Source: Streptomyces acidiscabies (GTDB taxonomy: Bacteria; Actinomycetota; Actinomycetes; Streptomycetales; Streptomycetaceae). Taken from it: DNA of 64,000 nucleotides. The stretch covers positions 4,918,001 through 4,982,000 of the forward strand of contig NZ_JAGJBY010000001.1 in NCBI RefSeq assembly GCF_020010905.1. Direction: 5' to 3'. Below the pieces are notes generated by a model, which ran no database searches, was not told the DNA's origin, and saw nothing but the letters and a program-made list of their open reading frames with translations. Below are positions 34,816 to 43,512 of this stretch, one piece after another; position 1 is the stretch's first letter; each line of letters opens with the position of its first letter. The position numbers and the translations under genes were made by a program.

Positions 34816-35289
34816 TCAGCCGCCAAAAGTCACGCTGAGGTCAGAATCGGACGGCACGTCGTCGGGCGTGAGCGCCTCGATCGCCACCAACGGGTTCCAG
34901 TAGTCCAGGTAGTGGGTGATGCGCGCGTCGTCATCGGTCCGGACGACGGAGATGCACGTCTGCTCGTACGGCTTGCCGGTCGGTAGCGCCGTGCCCTTCG
35001 AACGGAACTCGGCGATCACCAGACTCGGGTCGACGGTGTCGTGGAAGACCAGGTCGACGAACTCGACGTCGAAGGTCTCGGGAAAGTTGCTCATGTGCGC
35101 GACCAGTGCGTCGCGCCCCGTCACCCGCTGGGGCACGCCGGCCGGCGCGTACGGGAACTCGAGCACCGCGTCCGGGGCGAACAGCTCCACCCATGCGTCG
35201 ACCCGTCCTGCGGCGGTGAGGCGCAGGTGCTCGGCCAGGGTGTGCTGGGCGGCGGCGCGGCGGGCGGCGTCGTCTTTCGTGGCTGCCAT
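34816..35289 (-). CDS. SnoaL/NTF2-like protein
   Basis: 157 residues from ATG 35289 (AGGAG 5-6 bases upstream); a longer start upstream would cover the promoter. A single cone-shaped alpha+beta fold: QHTLAEHLRLTAAGRVDAWV, ELFAPDAVLEFPYAP, VTGRDALVAHMSNFP, ITHYLDYWNPLVAIEAL. Such proteins are small isomerases, hydrolases or ligand binders; no catalytic residues can be assigned. Co-directional with the TetR gene 25 bp downstream, which suggests a stress- or metabolite-induced pair. Confidence 0.82.
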   Translation of the reverse strand: MAATKDDAARRAAAQHTLAEHLRLTAAGRVDAWVELFAPDAVLEFPYAPAGVPQRVTGRDALVAHMSNFPETFDVEFVDLVFHDTVDPSLVIAEFRSKGTALPTGKPYEQTCISVVRTDDDARITHYLDYWNPLVAIEALTPDDVPSDSDLSVTFGG

Positions 35290-35302
35290 CTTCACTCCTA
35301 CA

Positions 35303-35320
35303 TTAGTGGTCGACCTATAA
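35303..35320. promoter_or_regulatory. Candidate TetR operator upstream of the SnoaL-like gene
   Basis: TTAGTGGTCGACCTATAA is an 18-bp imperfect palindrome (TTA--GGTCGACC--TAA) just upstream of the ribosome site. Position suggests binding by the TetR protein of the same operon. Confidence 0.45.
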
Positions 35321-35362
35321 CTTACCAGGTCGCCGATGACGGCCAGGCTCATCAGGACGGCG

Positions 35363-35980
35363 TCACGGCCCCGCGCGGCTCGCCATGAGCGCTGCCTCTA
35401 CCCGCGTGTGCACGCCCAGTTCGGACAGCACGCTCTGGACGTGCGTCTTGGCCGTGCTCTCCTCGATGTGCAGGTGCCGGGCGATCTGCGTGTTGGTCAT
35501 CGCGCGGCCGAGGAGCGCGAGGACGTCGCGCTCGCGGGGCGTCAGGCCGGTGGGGAGGGGGACGGGGTCCTCGTGGGCGACGCGGGTGATCAGGCGGAGC
35601 GTGGGGCCGGGGGAGACGAAGCCCTCGCCCCGGGCCACCGCGCGGATGCCCTCCAGGAGCGTCGTCGCCGGATCGTGCTTGAGGACGAAACCGGCCGCGC
35701 CCGCGCGCAGGACGCCGAAGAGGTACTCGTCCAGGTCGAAGGTCGTCAGCGAGAGGACGGCCGGCGCGCCGGGGCGGGCCGTGATCCGGCGGGTGGCCTC
35801 TGTGCCGTCCGTGTGCGGCATCCGGACGTCCATCACGACGACGTCGGGACGCAGTCGCTCCGCGTCGATCATGATGCGCATGCTGGTGCGCACCATGTCC
35901 TGGTCGTCGGCGAGGAGTACGGAGACGGCCCGGTCAGGGGCGTGCTCTGCGGCAGAGGCAGCAACGCTTCCACGGTCCAC
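35363..35980 (-). CDS. NarL-type response regulator with an internal receiver deletion
   Basis: 205 residues from GTG 35980 behind a GGGAGGGAGGG ribosome site. Receiver marks remain: acid pocket LLADDQD, phospho-Asp in VVVMDVRMP, Thr in LSLTTFD, Lys in VLKHDP. The LuxR HTH at the end is complete (TPRERDVLALLGRAMTNTQI, ESTAKTHVQSVLSELG). However, MRIMIDA runs directly into ERLRPDVVV. About 20-25 residues (end of helix 1, strand 2, helix 2) are missing, while the frame is kept. The receiver fold is unlikely to be normal. Its kinase partner next door is also damaged. Confidence 0.7.
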   Translation of the reverse strand: MDRGSVAASAAEHAPDRAVSVLLADDQDMVRTSMRIMIDAERLRPDVVVMDVRMPHTDGTEATRRITARPGAPAVLSLTTFDLDEYLFGVLRAGAAGFVLKHDPATTLLEGIRAVARGEGFVSPGPTLRLITRVAHEDPVPLPTGLTPRERDVLALLGRAMTNTQIARHLHIEESTAKTHVQSVLSELGVHTRVEAALMASRAGP

Positions 35981-36554
35981 CCCCTCCCTCCCGCACCCCC
36001 GCACGGGCCCGCCCACCGCACAGCGCCGCCCGCCCGCGCCGACCAGGCATGGCGGTTCACGTTGGCCAGCGCCTCCTGAAGAATCCGGTACGCCGCGAGG
36101 TCCACCACACTCGGCAACCGCACCGGCACCCCCTCCACAACGACCTCCACCTCGGCGCCGGACCGCCGGGCCAACTCCTCGACGTGCGCCAGCGAGGGCG
36201 GCGGAGCCGTCGAGCACCTCCCTCCGGCGTCACCGCACTGCGCCGCACATGCCCCGGCGCGGTGATCCGCATCGCCACCGCGCTCAGCCGGTTGGCGACC
36301 ACATCGTGCAACTCCCGCGCCAGCCGCACCCGTTCGTCGTGTGCGGCGGACCGCGCGTCCAACTCCCGCAGCCGCTCGGCCTGCGCGGCCCGAGCCGTGG
36401 CCAACTGGAGCCGCCCGCGCACCGCGAACGCCGCGACGCACCCGCCGAGCACGCCGACGGCGGCGACCCGCATCCGGTCCGTACCCTCCGCGATCTGCCC
36501 GAAGACGACGACCCATACGGCGGCCTGCGCCATCGTCGGCAACAGCCTCGGCTC
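35955..36554 (-). pseudogene. Histidine kinase, collapsed by internal deletions
   Basis: The part encoded at 36257-36554 carries a membrane segment (AAVWVVVFGQIAEG), a linker helix and the phosphoacceptor box LARELHDVVANRLSAVAMRI. The text then breaks. In another phase LAHVEELARRSGAEVEVVVE and DLAAYRILQEALANVNRHA (N box) follow to about 36050. The rest of the ATPase domain is reduced to a short tail ending VEALLPLP. At least two internal deletions with a phase change have occurred. It was the partner of the response regulator at 35363-35980. Confidence 0.75.
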
Positions 36555-36880
36555 GGGCAGCAGCACGAACCCCGTCCACGCGATCACCGTCCCCACCGCA
36601 CCCAGCGGACCGAGCCCGAGGCCCCACGCACTGAACGCGACCATCGCGAGCACGTTCTGGAGCATGTAGCACGACAACGCCGTACGGCCCACCCCCGCCA
36701 ACTGCCGCGCCAGGAACCCGCGTCCGCCACCGCGTCGCAGCAGCACCAGGATCAGCCCCAGGTACCCGAACGCCACTCGTACCGCCACGGCCACCGGTAC
36801 CCGCGCCGCATCGCGGAGTCGAACCGGATGGCCATGCCGACCCCGAACAGGATCGACAGCAGGGAGCGGATTCCCCCGCC
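36555..36880 (-). pseudogene. DUF418-type membrane protein fragment fused to the kinase remnant
   Basis: Minus-strand text LLSILFGVGMAIRFDSA-like (36820-36880), then after a phase change VRVAFGYLGLILVLLRR and FLARQLAGVGRTALSCYMLQ (36555-36795), is the C-terminal DUF418 domain of a multi-span membrane protein. The frame then passes without a stop into the histidine-kinase remnant near 36554, so a deletion has fused two genes. DUF418 proteins are often encoded beside such kinases in Streptomyces. Confidence 0.65.
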
Positions 36881-36886
36881 GCCCAC

Positions 36887-36928
36887 CTCCCCCGAAGTGA
36901 GGGAACCCGCCTCATCACTTCGGGGGAG
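36887..36928. terminator. Strong hairpin at the end of the ectoine operon
   Basis: CTCCCCCGAAGTGA (36887-36900) pairs exactly with TCACTTCGGGGGAG (36915-36928), a 14-bp stem with a 14-base loop. It lies 8 bp beyond the ectD stop codon. There is no long T-run, which is usual for terminators in high-G+C actinomycetes. Confidence 0.8.
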
Positions 36929-36935
36929 AGACCCG

Positions 36936-37823
36936 CTACTTGACCGGTGTGAAGTCCCGCGCGCCGATGAACTCGGGCCGGCGGACCGGCGCCGCGAACG
37001 GCTCCACCGCCTCGTTGTCCACGCTGTTGAAGACGACGAACAGGTTGGAGCGGGGGTAGGGGGTGATGTTGTCGCCGGAGCCGTGCATCGCGTTGCAGTC
37101 GAACCAGACCGCCGATCCGGCGGGGCCGGTGAAGAGGCGGATGCCGTGGGCGTCGGACAGTTCGGTCAGGGCCTGGTGGGACGGGGTGCCCGCGTCCTGC
37201 ATCTGGAGGGACCGCTTGTAGTTGTCGCGCGGAGTCTCCCCGGCACACCCCAGGAACGTCCGGTGCGAGCCCGGCATGATCATGAGGCCGCCGTTGGTGT
37301 CCAGGTTGGGGGTGAGCGCGATCGACACCGACACCGTGCGCATACGAGGGAGGCCGTCCTCCGCGTGCCACGTCTCGAAGTCCGAGTGCCAGTAGAAGCC
37401 GGACGCGCCGAAACCGGGCTTGACGTTGATGCGGGACTGGTGGACGTACACGTCGGAGCCGAGGATCTGACGGGCCCGGCCCGCGACGCGTTCGTCACGG
37501 ACGAGGTCGGCGAAGACCTCGCTGATCCGGTGCACCTCGAAGACCGAACGGACCTCGCCGGAGCGGGGTTCGACGATGGCGCGTTCGTCGGCGCGGACCG
37601 AGGGGTCGGTCAGGAGGCGGTCCAACTCGGCGCGGTAGCGGGTCACTTCGGCCGGTTCGATGAGCCGGTCGACCGCGAGGAAGCCGTCCTCGTCGTAGGA
37701 GGCGAGGTCGGCCGGGGTGATCGGTCCGGGGGTGCCGGGGGGCGACCAGACGACCGGGTCCTGACGGGGGGTCGTGACTTCGCGGGGGCCACGGCTCGGG
37801 TAGAGGTCGGTGAGCGTGGTCAT
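36936..37823 (-). CDS. ectD: Ectoine hydroxylase
   Basis: 295 residues from ATG 37823 (MTTLTDLYPSRGPREV). A non-haem Fe(II)/2-oxoglutarate dioxygenase converting ectoine to 5-hydroxyectoine. The PhyH/EctD signature is complete: FYWHSDFETWHAEDGLPRMR gives the first two iron ligands (His, Asp), VWFDCNAMHGSGDNITPYPR the third (His), and SNLFVVFNSVDN follows. It is the last gene of ectABCD, 4 bp behind ectC, and is followed by a 14-bp hairpin. An upstream in-frame ATG would overlap ectC and is less likely. Confidence 0.96.
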   Translation of the reverse strand: MTTLTDLYPSRGPREVTTPRQDPVVWSPPGTPGPITPADLASYDEDGFLAVDRLIEPAEVTRYRAELDRLLTDPSVRADERAIVEPRSGEVRSVFEVHRISEVFADLVRDERVAGRARQILGSDVYVHQSRINVKPGFGASGFYWHSDFETWHAEDGLPRMRTVSVSIALTPNLDTNGGLMIMPGSHRTFLGCAGETPRDNYKRSLQMQDAGTPSHQALTELSDAHGIRLFTGPAGSAVWFDCNAMHGSGDNITPYPRSNLFVVFNSVDNEAVEPFAAPVRRPEFIGARDFTPVK

Positions 37824-37827
37824 GGGA

Positions 37828-38223
37828 TCAGTCCTCCAGGAGCAGGGGATAGACGCCGTTCTCGTCGTGGTCCTCACGGCCGGTGACGGGCGGGTTGAAC
37901 ACGCACACGCACCGGAAGTCGGTCTTTGGCCGCAGGGTGTGCCGCTCGTGGCCGTCGAGGAGGTACATCGTGCCGGGGGAGATGAGGTGGGTGAGGCCGG
38001 TCTCGTCGTCGGTGAGCTCCGCCTCGCCCTCGACGCACAGGACCGCTTCGACGTGGTTCGCGTACCACATGCTGGTCTCGGTCCCGGCGTACAACACCGT
38101 CTCGTGCAGCGAGAACCCGACCTTCTCGCGGGCGAGGACGATGCGTTTGCTCTCCCAGGTGCCGGACTTGGACCGGACGTGACGGTCGGTGTTCTCGATC
38201 TCCGCGAGGGATCTGATGATCAT
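37828..38223 (-). CDS. ectC: L-ectoine synthase
   Basis: 131 residues of the cupin fold. It cyclises N-gamma-acetyl-diaminobutyrate to ectoine. Marks: RIVLAREKVGFSLHETVLYA, YANHVEAVLCVEGEAELTD, GTMYLLDGHERHTLRPKTDF, CVFNPPVTGRE. The Glu, Tyr and His of the iron-binding site are in place. It is third in ectABCD, 4 bp before ectD. Confidence 0.97.
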   Translation of the reverse strand: MIIRSLAEIENTDRHVRSKSGTWESKRIVLAREKVGFSLHETVLYAGTETSMWYANHVEAVLCVEGEAELTDDETGLTHLISPGTMYLLDGHERHTLRPKTDFRCVCVFNPPVTGREDHDENGVYPLLLED

Positions 38224-38277
38224 GTTTACGCCAATCTTTTTGTATGCCGTGCCGGTGTGCCGTGTCCGCGCCTCCGC

Positions 38278-39540
38278 TCAGCCCGACGCCCGCACAGCCC
38301 GTTCGAGAATGTCCAGCCCCTCGTCCAGCTCCGCCTCACTCACCGTCAGAGCCGGCAGCAGCTTCACGACCCCCCCCTGCGGCCCCGACGTCTCCAGCAG
38401 CAACCCCCGCTCGAAGGCCCGCGCACACACCTCGGACGCCCGCTCCGGGTCCTCGAACTCGACCCCCCACACCAGCCCCCGCCCCCGGCAGGACGCCCCG
38501 GCGTTCTCCGCGCACAGCGCGAGCAGCCGCTGTTCGACCTGTTCACCGAGCCGCGCCGTACGCAACTCCGTCTCCTTGTCGGCCCAGTACGTGTGCAGCG
38601 CGGCGGTCGCCGTCACGAACGCGGGGTTGTTCCCCCGGAACGTCCCGTTGTGCTCGCCCGGCTCCCACAGGTCGAGCTCCGGCTTGAACAGCGTGAGCGC
38701 CATCGGCAGCCCGTACCCGCTGATGGACTTCGACACGGTGACGATGTCCGGCGTGATCCCCGCCTCCTCGAAGGAGAAGAACGACCCCGTACGACCGCAC
38801 CCCATCTGGATGTCGTCGACGATGAGCAGCATGTCGTGCCGCTCGCACAGCGCCGCGAGCCCGCGCAGCCACTCGGGCCGGGCGACGTTGATCCCGCCCT
38901 CGCCCTGCACGGTCTCGACGATGACGGCCGCCGGATGGTTCAGCCCGGACCCGGTGTCCGCGAGGAGCCGCTCGAACCACAGGAAGTCCGGGACCTGCCC
39001 GTCGAGGTAGTCGTCGAACGGCATCGGCGTCCCGTGGACCAGCGGAATCCCGGCCCCGGCCCGCTTGAACGCGTTCCCGGTGACCGCGAGCGACCCCAGC
39101 GTCATCCCGTGGAAGGCGTTGGTGAACGAGACGACGGACTCCCGCCCCTTCGCCTTGCGCGCCAGCTTCAGCGCGGACTCCACCGCGTTGGTCCCCGTCG
39201 GCCCCGGGAACATCACCTTGTACGGCAGGCCGCGCGGCTTGAGGACGAGGTCGTGGAAGCTTTCGAGGAAGGCCCGCTTGGCGGTGGTCGCCATGTCCAG
39301 GCCGTGCGTGATGCCGTCGTTCTCCAGGTAGTCGAGCAACGCGCGTTTGAGTACGGGGTTGTTGTGGCCGTAGTTGAGGGAACCGGCACCGGCGAAGAAG
39401 TCCAGGTAGCGGCGACCGTCCTCGGACCACAGATGGCTGCCCCGGGCCTGGTCGAAGACCACGGGCCAGCCCCGGCAGTAGCTGCGGACCTCGGACTCCA
39501 GCAGTTCGAACGTGCTCAAGGGCGTCTCGATGGTGGTCAT
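38278..39540 (-). CDS. ectB: Diaminobutyrate-2-oxoglutarate transaminase
   Basis: 420 residues, class III PLP aminotransferase that makes L-2,4-diaminobutyrate from aspartate semialdehyde. Marks: FFAGAGSLNYGHNNPVLKRA, FPGPTGTNAVESALKLARKA, LLIVDDIQMGCGRTGSFFSF (PLP-ring Asp), and the PLP-lysine segment IVTVSKSISGYGLPMAL. Second gene of ectABCD, 38 bp behind ectA. Confidence 0.97.
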   Translation of the reverse strand: MTTIETPLSTFELLESEVRSYCRGWPVVFDQARGSHLWSEDGRRYLDFFAGAGSLNYGHNNPVLKRALLDYLENDGITHGLDMATTAKRAFLESFHDLVLKPRGLPYKVMFPGPTGTNAVESALKLARKAKGRESVVSFTNAFHGMTLGSLAVTGNAFKRAGAGIPLVHGTPMPFDDYLDGQVPDFLWFERLLADTGSGLNHPAAVIVETVQGEGGINVARPEWLRGLAALCERHDMLLIVDDIQMGCGRTGSFFSFEEAGITPDIVTVSKSISGYGLPMALTLFKPELDLWEPGEHNGTFRGNNPAFVTATAALHTYWADKETELRTARLGEQVEQRLLALCAENAGASCRGRGLVWGVEFEDPERASEVCARAFERGLLLETSGPQGGVVKLLPALTVSEAELDEGLDILERAVRASG

Positions 39541-39578
39541 GCGGGTACTCCAGACAAAGGTGTGGGGGAAAGGGTGGT

Positions 39579-40064
39579 TCAGCGAAGGGGGCCGATGCGG
39601 TGCAGCACCTCGGGCCTGTGCCCGTCGCCGGGGAACAGCTCGTCGTCGAAGAGGACGGTCTCCTCGACACCGGCCCCGTGCCGCTTCGCGTACGACGCGA
39701 AGAGCGCGCGCGAGGCCGCGTTGTCCGGCGTGATGGTGGTTTCCACGGAAGACGCGGCGACCCGTACGGTCAGCGCGTCGAGCAGGGCGCCGGCGAGGCC
39801 CCGGCCCTGGTGGGTGTCGTCCACGGCGATCTGCCAGACGAAGAGGGTGCCGGGCCGGTCGGGCCGCAGATAGCCGGTGACGAACGCGACCGGTTCACCC
39901 TCGTGCCGCGCGACGGCCGAGGTGTCCGCGAAGTCACGGCACCAAAGGAGGTAGCTGTAGGGGGAGTTGAGGTCGAGAACCCGGGAGTCACGGGCGATGC
40001 GCCACAGCGCGGCACCGTCGTCCACGGTCGGTCGGTCGATGGTCAGGGCAGGCTGAAAGGGCAT
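39579..40064 (-). CDS. ectA: Diaminobutyrate acetyltransferase
   Basis: 161-residue GNAT enzyme forming N-gamma-acetyl-diaminobutyrate. Marks: LDLNSPYSYLLWCRDFADTS (substrate site of EctA), VTGYLRPDRPGTLFVWQIAV, and the acetyl-CoA loop DDTHQGRGLAGALLDAL. First gene of ectABCD. Only 73 bp separate it from the ehuA stop upstream, so it may be reached by transcription of the uptake genes or have its own osmotically controlled promoter in that gap. Confidence 0.95.
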   Translation of the reverse strand: MPFQPALTIDRPTVDDGAALWRIARDSRVLDLNSPYSYLLWCRDFADTSAVARHEGEPVAFVTGYLRPDRPGTLFVWQIAVDDTHQGRGLAGALLDALTVRVAASSVETTITPDNAASRALFASYAKRHGAGVEETVLFDDELFPGDGHRPEVLHRIGPLR

Positions 40065-40137
40065 GAGTCCCTAGGGTCGGGAACGGGGGCACGAGCGGGG
40101 GAGCGGTACGGCGGACTGCGCGCCGGCGTACGGGAGT

Positions 40138-40959
40138 TCACAGCACGGCGCTCAGGAATTCCCGCGTACGGCGGTGGCTCGGCGCGTTGAAGAGCTGCTC
40201 GGGGCTCCCCGCCTCCACGACCCGGCCCGCGTCGAACATCAGGACCTCGTCGGAGACGTCCCGCGCGAACCCCATCTCGTGGGTGACGCACAGCAGTGTG
40301 ATGTCGGTCGTGGACGCGATCTCCCGCAGCAGGTCGAGGACACCGGAGACGAGTTCGGGGTCCAGCGCCGAGGTCACCTCGTCGAGCAGCAGGATCTCCG
40401 GCTCCATGGCCAACGCCCGTGCGATGGCGACGCGTTGCTGCTGCCCGCCGGACAGCCGCGTCGGATGCTCCAGCGCCTTGTCCGCGAGGCCGACCATGTC
40501 GAGGAGTTCCCGCGCCCGTTCCTCGGCCTGCTCCTTGGGCCGGCCGAGAGCGCGTACGGGGGCCTCGGTGATGTTGCGCAGGACGTTCATGTGCGGGAAC
40601 AGGTTGAAGTGCTGGAACACCATGCCGATCCTTCGCCGGACCTGCCGCAGGTGCTTCTCGTCGGCGGGTTTCAGGGAGCCGTCGTCCGCGCGCCGGTGCG
40701 ACAGCGGTTCGCCGTCCACCCAGATCACGCCGTCCGACACCCGCTCCAGCGTCATCAGCAGCCGCAGGATGGTGGTCTTGCCGGAGCCGGACGGGCCGAT
40801 CAGCGTGATGTGCCGGCCGCGTTCGACACGGAAGTCCAGCTCGTCGAGGACGGTGTGCTCGCCGTAGCGCTTGACGACCCGTTCGAAGCGGATCATCGGC
40901 GGCACGGTCACAGCACTGTCCGGATCTTCATGGGGCTGGGGTGCGATGTCAGTGGCCAA
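40138..40959 (-). CDS. ehuA: Ectoine/hydroxyectoine ABC transporter ATP-binding protein
   Basis: 273 residues, polar-amino-acid-type ABC ATPase. Walker A GPSGSGKTT, Q-loop with VFQHFNLFPHMNVLRN, signature LSGGQQQRVAIARALA, Walker B ILLLDEVTSALDPE, switch His in CVTHEMGF. It ends the ehuB-C-D-A unit and overlaps ehuD by 11 bp. The ehu assignment rests on the binding protein and on the ectABCD genes directly downstream. Confidence 0.9.
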   Translation of the reverse strand: MATDIAPQPHEDPDSAVTVPPMIRFERVVKRYGEHTVLDELDFRVERGRHITLIGPSGSGKTTILRLLMTLERVSDGVIWVDGEPLSHRRADDGSLKPADEKHLRQVRRRIGMVFQHFNLFPHMNVLRNITEAPVRALGRPKEQAEERARELLDMVGLADKALEHPTRLSGGQQQRVAIARALAMEPEILLLDEVTSALDPELVSGVLDLLREIASTTDITLLCVTHEMGFARDVSDEVLMFDAGRVVEAGSPEQLFNAPSHRRTREFLSAVL

Positions 40960-41593
40960 GGCGTTGCTCCAGTTTCCGCAGGGCGAGCGAGGTGGGGTAG
41001 CTCGCCAGCAGGAAGACCAGTCCGGCGAGGGTGAAGGCTTCGGGGTAGGCGAAGTGGTCGGCGCCGTACTCGCGGGCCTGCGCGACCATCTCCGACACCG
41101 TGATCACGGCGAGGAACGGGGTCTCCTTGAACATGGCGATCGCGTAGTTGCCGAGCGCCGGCAGCACCGTACGGACCGCCTGCGGCAGGACGACGTCCCG
41201 CCAGGTCCGCGCCGGCGACAGCGACAGGGCCCGCGCGGCCTCCCACTGGCCCTTCGGTACGGCGTCGATGCCGGCGCGGTACACCTCGGCGAGGTATGCG
41301 GAGTAGTGGATGCCGAGCACCGCGACACCGATCGTCAGCGGCGAGACGGAGGTGAACACCGCGTACGCGCCCACGAGTTGGACCAGCAGTGGGGTGGAGC
41401 GCACGAACTCCAGGACCGCCTTCAGGGGGAACGTCACCAGGCGGCTGGGCGCACGCCCGCCGATGGCCAGCGCGAGGCCGAGGACGGCGGCGACGAGAGT
41501 GCCCAACACCGTTGCCAGGACAGTGGTCTTGAAGCCTTCGAGCAGCAGGGGGAGCGCCTCGCGGGCGGCCTCCCAGTCCCATTGATAGTTCAC
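40949..41593 (-). CDS. ehuD: Ectoine/hydroxyectoine ABC transporter permease
   Basis: 214 residues from GTG 41593, which overlaps the ehuC TGA as GTGA; a longer frame upstream is antisense-like text. Five membrane helices and the EAA loop YRAGIDAVPKGQWEAARALS mark the HisM/GlnP permease type. It pairs with EhuC as a heterodimer in the membrane. Confidence 0.88.
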   Translation of the reverse strand: MNYQWDWEAAREALPLLLEGFKTTVLATVLGTLVAAVLGLALAIGGRAPSRLVTFPLKAVLEFVRSTPLLVQLVGAYAVFTSVSPLTIGVAVLGIHYSAYLAEVYRAGIDAVPKGQWEAARALSLSPARTWRDVVLPQAVRTVLPALGNYAIAMFKETPFLAVITVSEMVAQAREYGADHFAYPEAFTLAGLVFLLASYPTSLALRKLEQRLGH

Positions 41594-42285
41594 GAGCGAC
41601 CCCCGCTCATAGCCATCGAGGTTCGTCCGAGGCGGGCGGCGGCGTGCCGCTCCAGCACCCGCATCCCGGCCGTGAGCAGCCACGCCAGCACGAAGTACAG
41701 GACCAGCAGCATCAGATACGCGGGCACCGTCTCGCCCGTACGGTCACGCAGCGTCTGGACCACCGTCGTCAGATCCGCCACCGAGATCAGCCACAGCAGC
41801 GGCGTCGCCTTCAGCATCTGGATCAGGAGGTTCGTGAACGGCGGGATCATCTGCGGCCACGCCTGCGGCAGCACGATGCGGTAAAGCCGTTGCAGCGGAG
41901 TGAAGTTGAGCGCCACGGCGGCCTCACGCTGCGGGCCGGGCACGGCGGCGAGCGCGCCCCGGACGACCTCGGAGCCGTACGCCCCGTAGTTCAGGCCGAA
42001 CGCGAGGACCCCGCAGACCAGCGGGCCGAACTCGTACCCCGTCAGCAGCGGGAACGCGTAGTACAGCCAGAAGAGTTGGATGTACAGGGACGTGCCCCGG
42101 AAGAACTCGACGACGATCCGCGACGTCCAGCGCAGGGCGCGCGGGCGGGCCTCGGCGGCCAGGCCGCACGCGAACGCGACGGCGACGGCGAGCAGCGCGC
42201 CGAGCGCGGTCGCTTTGACGGTCACCCACAACCCCGAGCCGACCGAGGGGAGTTCGGAGAAGAAGACGGACAGGAAGTCACCCAT
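41590..42285 (-). CDS. ehuC: Ectoine/hydroxyectoine ABC transporter permease
   Basis: 231 residues. Membrane helices begin at residue ~15 (LWVTVKATALGALLAVAVAF). The EAA loop is VRGALAAVPGPQREAAVALN. HisM/GlnP family, the second permease of the uptake system. It starts 15 bp behind ehuB and ends in a GTGA overlap with ehuD, showing one transcription unit. Confidence 0.88.
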   Translation of the reverse strand: MGDFLSVFFSELPSVGSGLWVTVKATALGALLAVAVAFACGLAAEARPRALRWTSRIVVEFFRGTSLYIQLFWLYYAFPLLTGYEFGPLVCGVLAFGLNYGAYGSEVVRGALAAVPGPQREAAVALNFTPLQRLYRIVLPQAWPQMIPPFTNLLIQMLKATPLLWLISVADLTTVVQTLRDRTGETVPAYLMLLVLYFVLAWLLTAGMRVLERHAAARLGRTSMAMSGGRS

Positions 42286-42300
42286 GGCCGTACCTCCGCG

Positions 42301-43191
42301 TCACGCGGCGCACAGGTGCGCGGTCGTCAGGTTCGCGGGCGGCAGTTCGGCGGCGGTGAATCCGTACGGGGAGAGCAGCCTCACGTACCGGGCGCGGTCC
42401 GAAGTGACCTTCCGCAGCTCGGTGTTGAAGGCGTCCCGCAGCGAGGTCGCGCTCTTGCGGAAGACGGCGCCGCCCGGACTGTACTGCTTGACCCCGCCGA
42501 CCATCGGTACGAACGGCTCGGTGACCTGGAGTCCCTTGTTCGTCCTCGCCAGCCAGCGCAGCGAGATGCCGGTGAGGACGAAGGCGTCGATCCGCCCGTT
42601 CTTCACGGCGTCCGCGCCGTCCTGCGGCTTCGTGAGCGTCTTGACCTTGCCGGACGAGATCCCGGCCGCCTCCACGTACCCCTTCTCGGCGGCTCCCGAC
42701 ATCACCCCGAGGGTGACCCCGGCCCGCTTCGCCGACTCCAGGTCCGTGAGCTTCTTCGGGTTGCCCGCCGGGACCATCATCGCGGTCGGCGAGATGAACT
42801 CCGGCTCCGAGAAGGCGGCCTTCTCGCAGCGGTCGGGGAGGATCGCCATGCCGGCGCTGATCACCTCGTACTTGCCCGCCAGAAGACCCGGGATCAGCCC
42901 GTCCCACTCCGAGAACACCGGCCGCAGCTCCGGCACGCCGAGCGCCTTGAACACCTCGGCGTGCAGCGCGGGCGCCTCCCCCTTGAGGTCGCCGCCCTCC
43001 TCGAATCCGTACGGCGCCTCGTTCGCATATGCGACTTTGACGTACCCCCGCTTCCTGAGGCTTGCGAGCAGATCCGCGTCGTTCGCGCCCCCGCTCTCGG
43101 TCTTGCTGCATGCTGCGACCCCCGCGAGGGCCCCGGCCGAGGCAAGGCCGAGGAGCCGGCGGCGGGTCAGGACGGTCTGGCTGAGCATCAA
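42301..43191 (-). CDS. ehuB: Ectoine/hydroxyectoine substrate-binding lipoprotein
   Basis: 296 residues. A twin-arginine signal (LTRRRLLGLASAG) ends in the lipobox GVAAC, so the protein is exported and lipid-anchored. The mature part is a family-3 binding protein: VKVAYANEAPYGFEEGGDLK, GEAPALHAEVFKALGV, SEWDGLIPGLLAGKYEVISA, AILPDRCEKAAFSEPEF. This text closely follows EhuB proteins. Length and gene order (ehuBCDA) agree. It supplies ectoines from outside to the cell that also makes them. Confidence 0.9.
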   Translation of the reverse strand: MMLSQTVLTRRRLLGLASAGALAGVAACSKTESGGANDADLLASLRKRGYVKVAYANEAPYGFEEGGDLKGEAPALHAEVFKALGVPELRPVFSEWDGLIPGLLAGKYEVISAGMAILPDRCEKAAFSEPEFISPTAMMVPAGNPKKLTDLESAKRAGVTLGVMSGAAEKGYVEAAGISSGKVKTLTKPQDGADAVKNGRIDAFVLTGISLRWLARTNKGLQVTEPFVPMVGGVKQYSPGGAVFRKSATSLRDAFNTELRKVTSDRARYVRLLSPYGFTAAELPPANLTTAHLCAA

Positions 43192-43512
43192 GTGGTCCTC
43201 TGATCGAGCAAACGTTTTCGTCGTGCCGGGGCGCCTGCCCGGACTCGGAGTTGTATGTCCGCCGACCTGCCAGTGTTATGGGCTCGTGTCCGGAGTGTTT
43301 CGAGATCTTTAGCGAGGATCGGGTTTAGGACGCCACCGCTCGGTCCATGTGTGAACCGGCAGGTCGAAGCGGGGAGATGGGGTGAACCTTTCGGCCGACC
43401 GGGAATGCGCACGGCGCCGGGTGCCCGCGGTGGCGGGAAATGAGCGGGCGTCTACGGCGACGCGCTATGAAAGAGCGCCGTACGGCACGACAGAGAGAAG
43501 GGCACACCCCGC
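43192..43512. promoter_or_regulatory. Divergent promoter region, ehuBCDA / merR
   Basis: 321 bp without a gene. The palindrome AAACGTTT (43210-43217) lies 19 bp upstream of the ehuB start, in a good position for an operator. A GAGGACC ribosome site for ehuB is at about 43195-43201. The rest shows AT-richer spots near 43310-43325 but no confident promoter motif. Confidence 0.4.
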
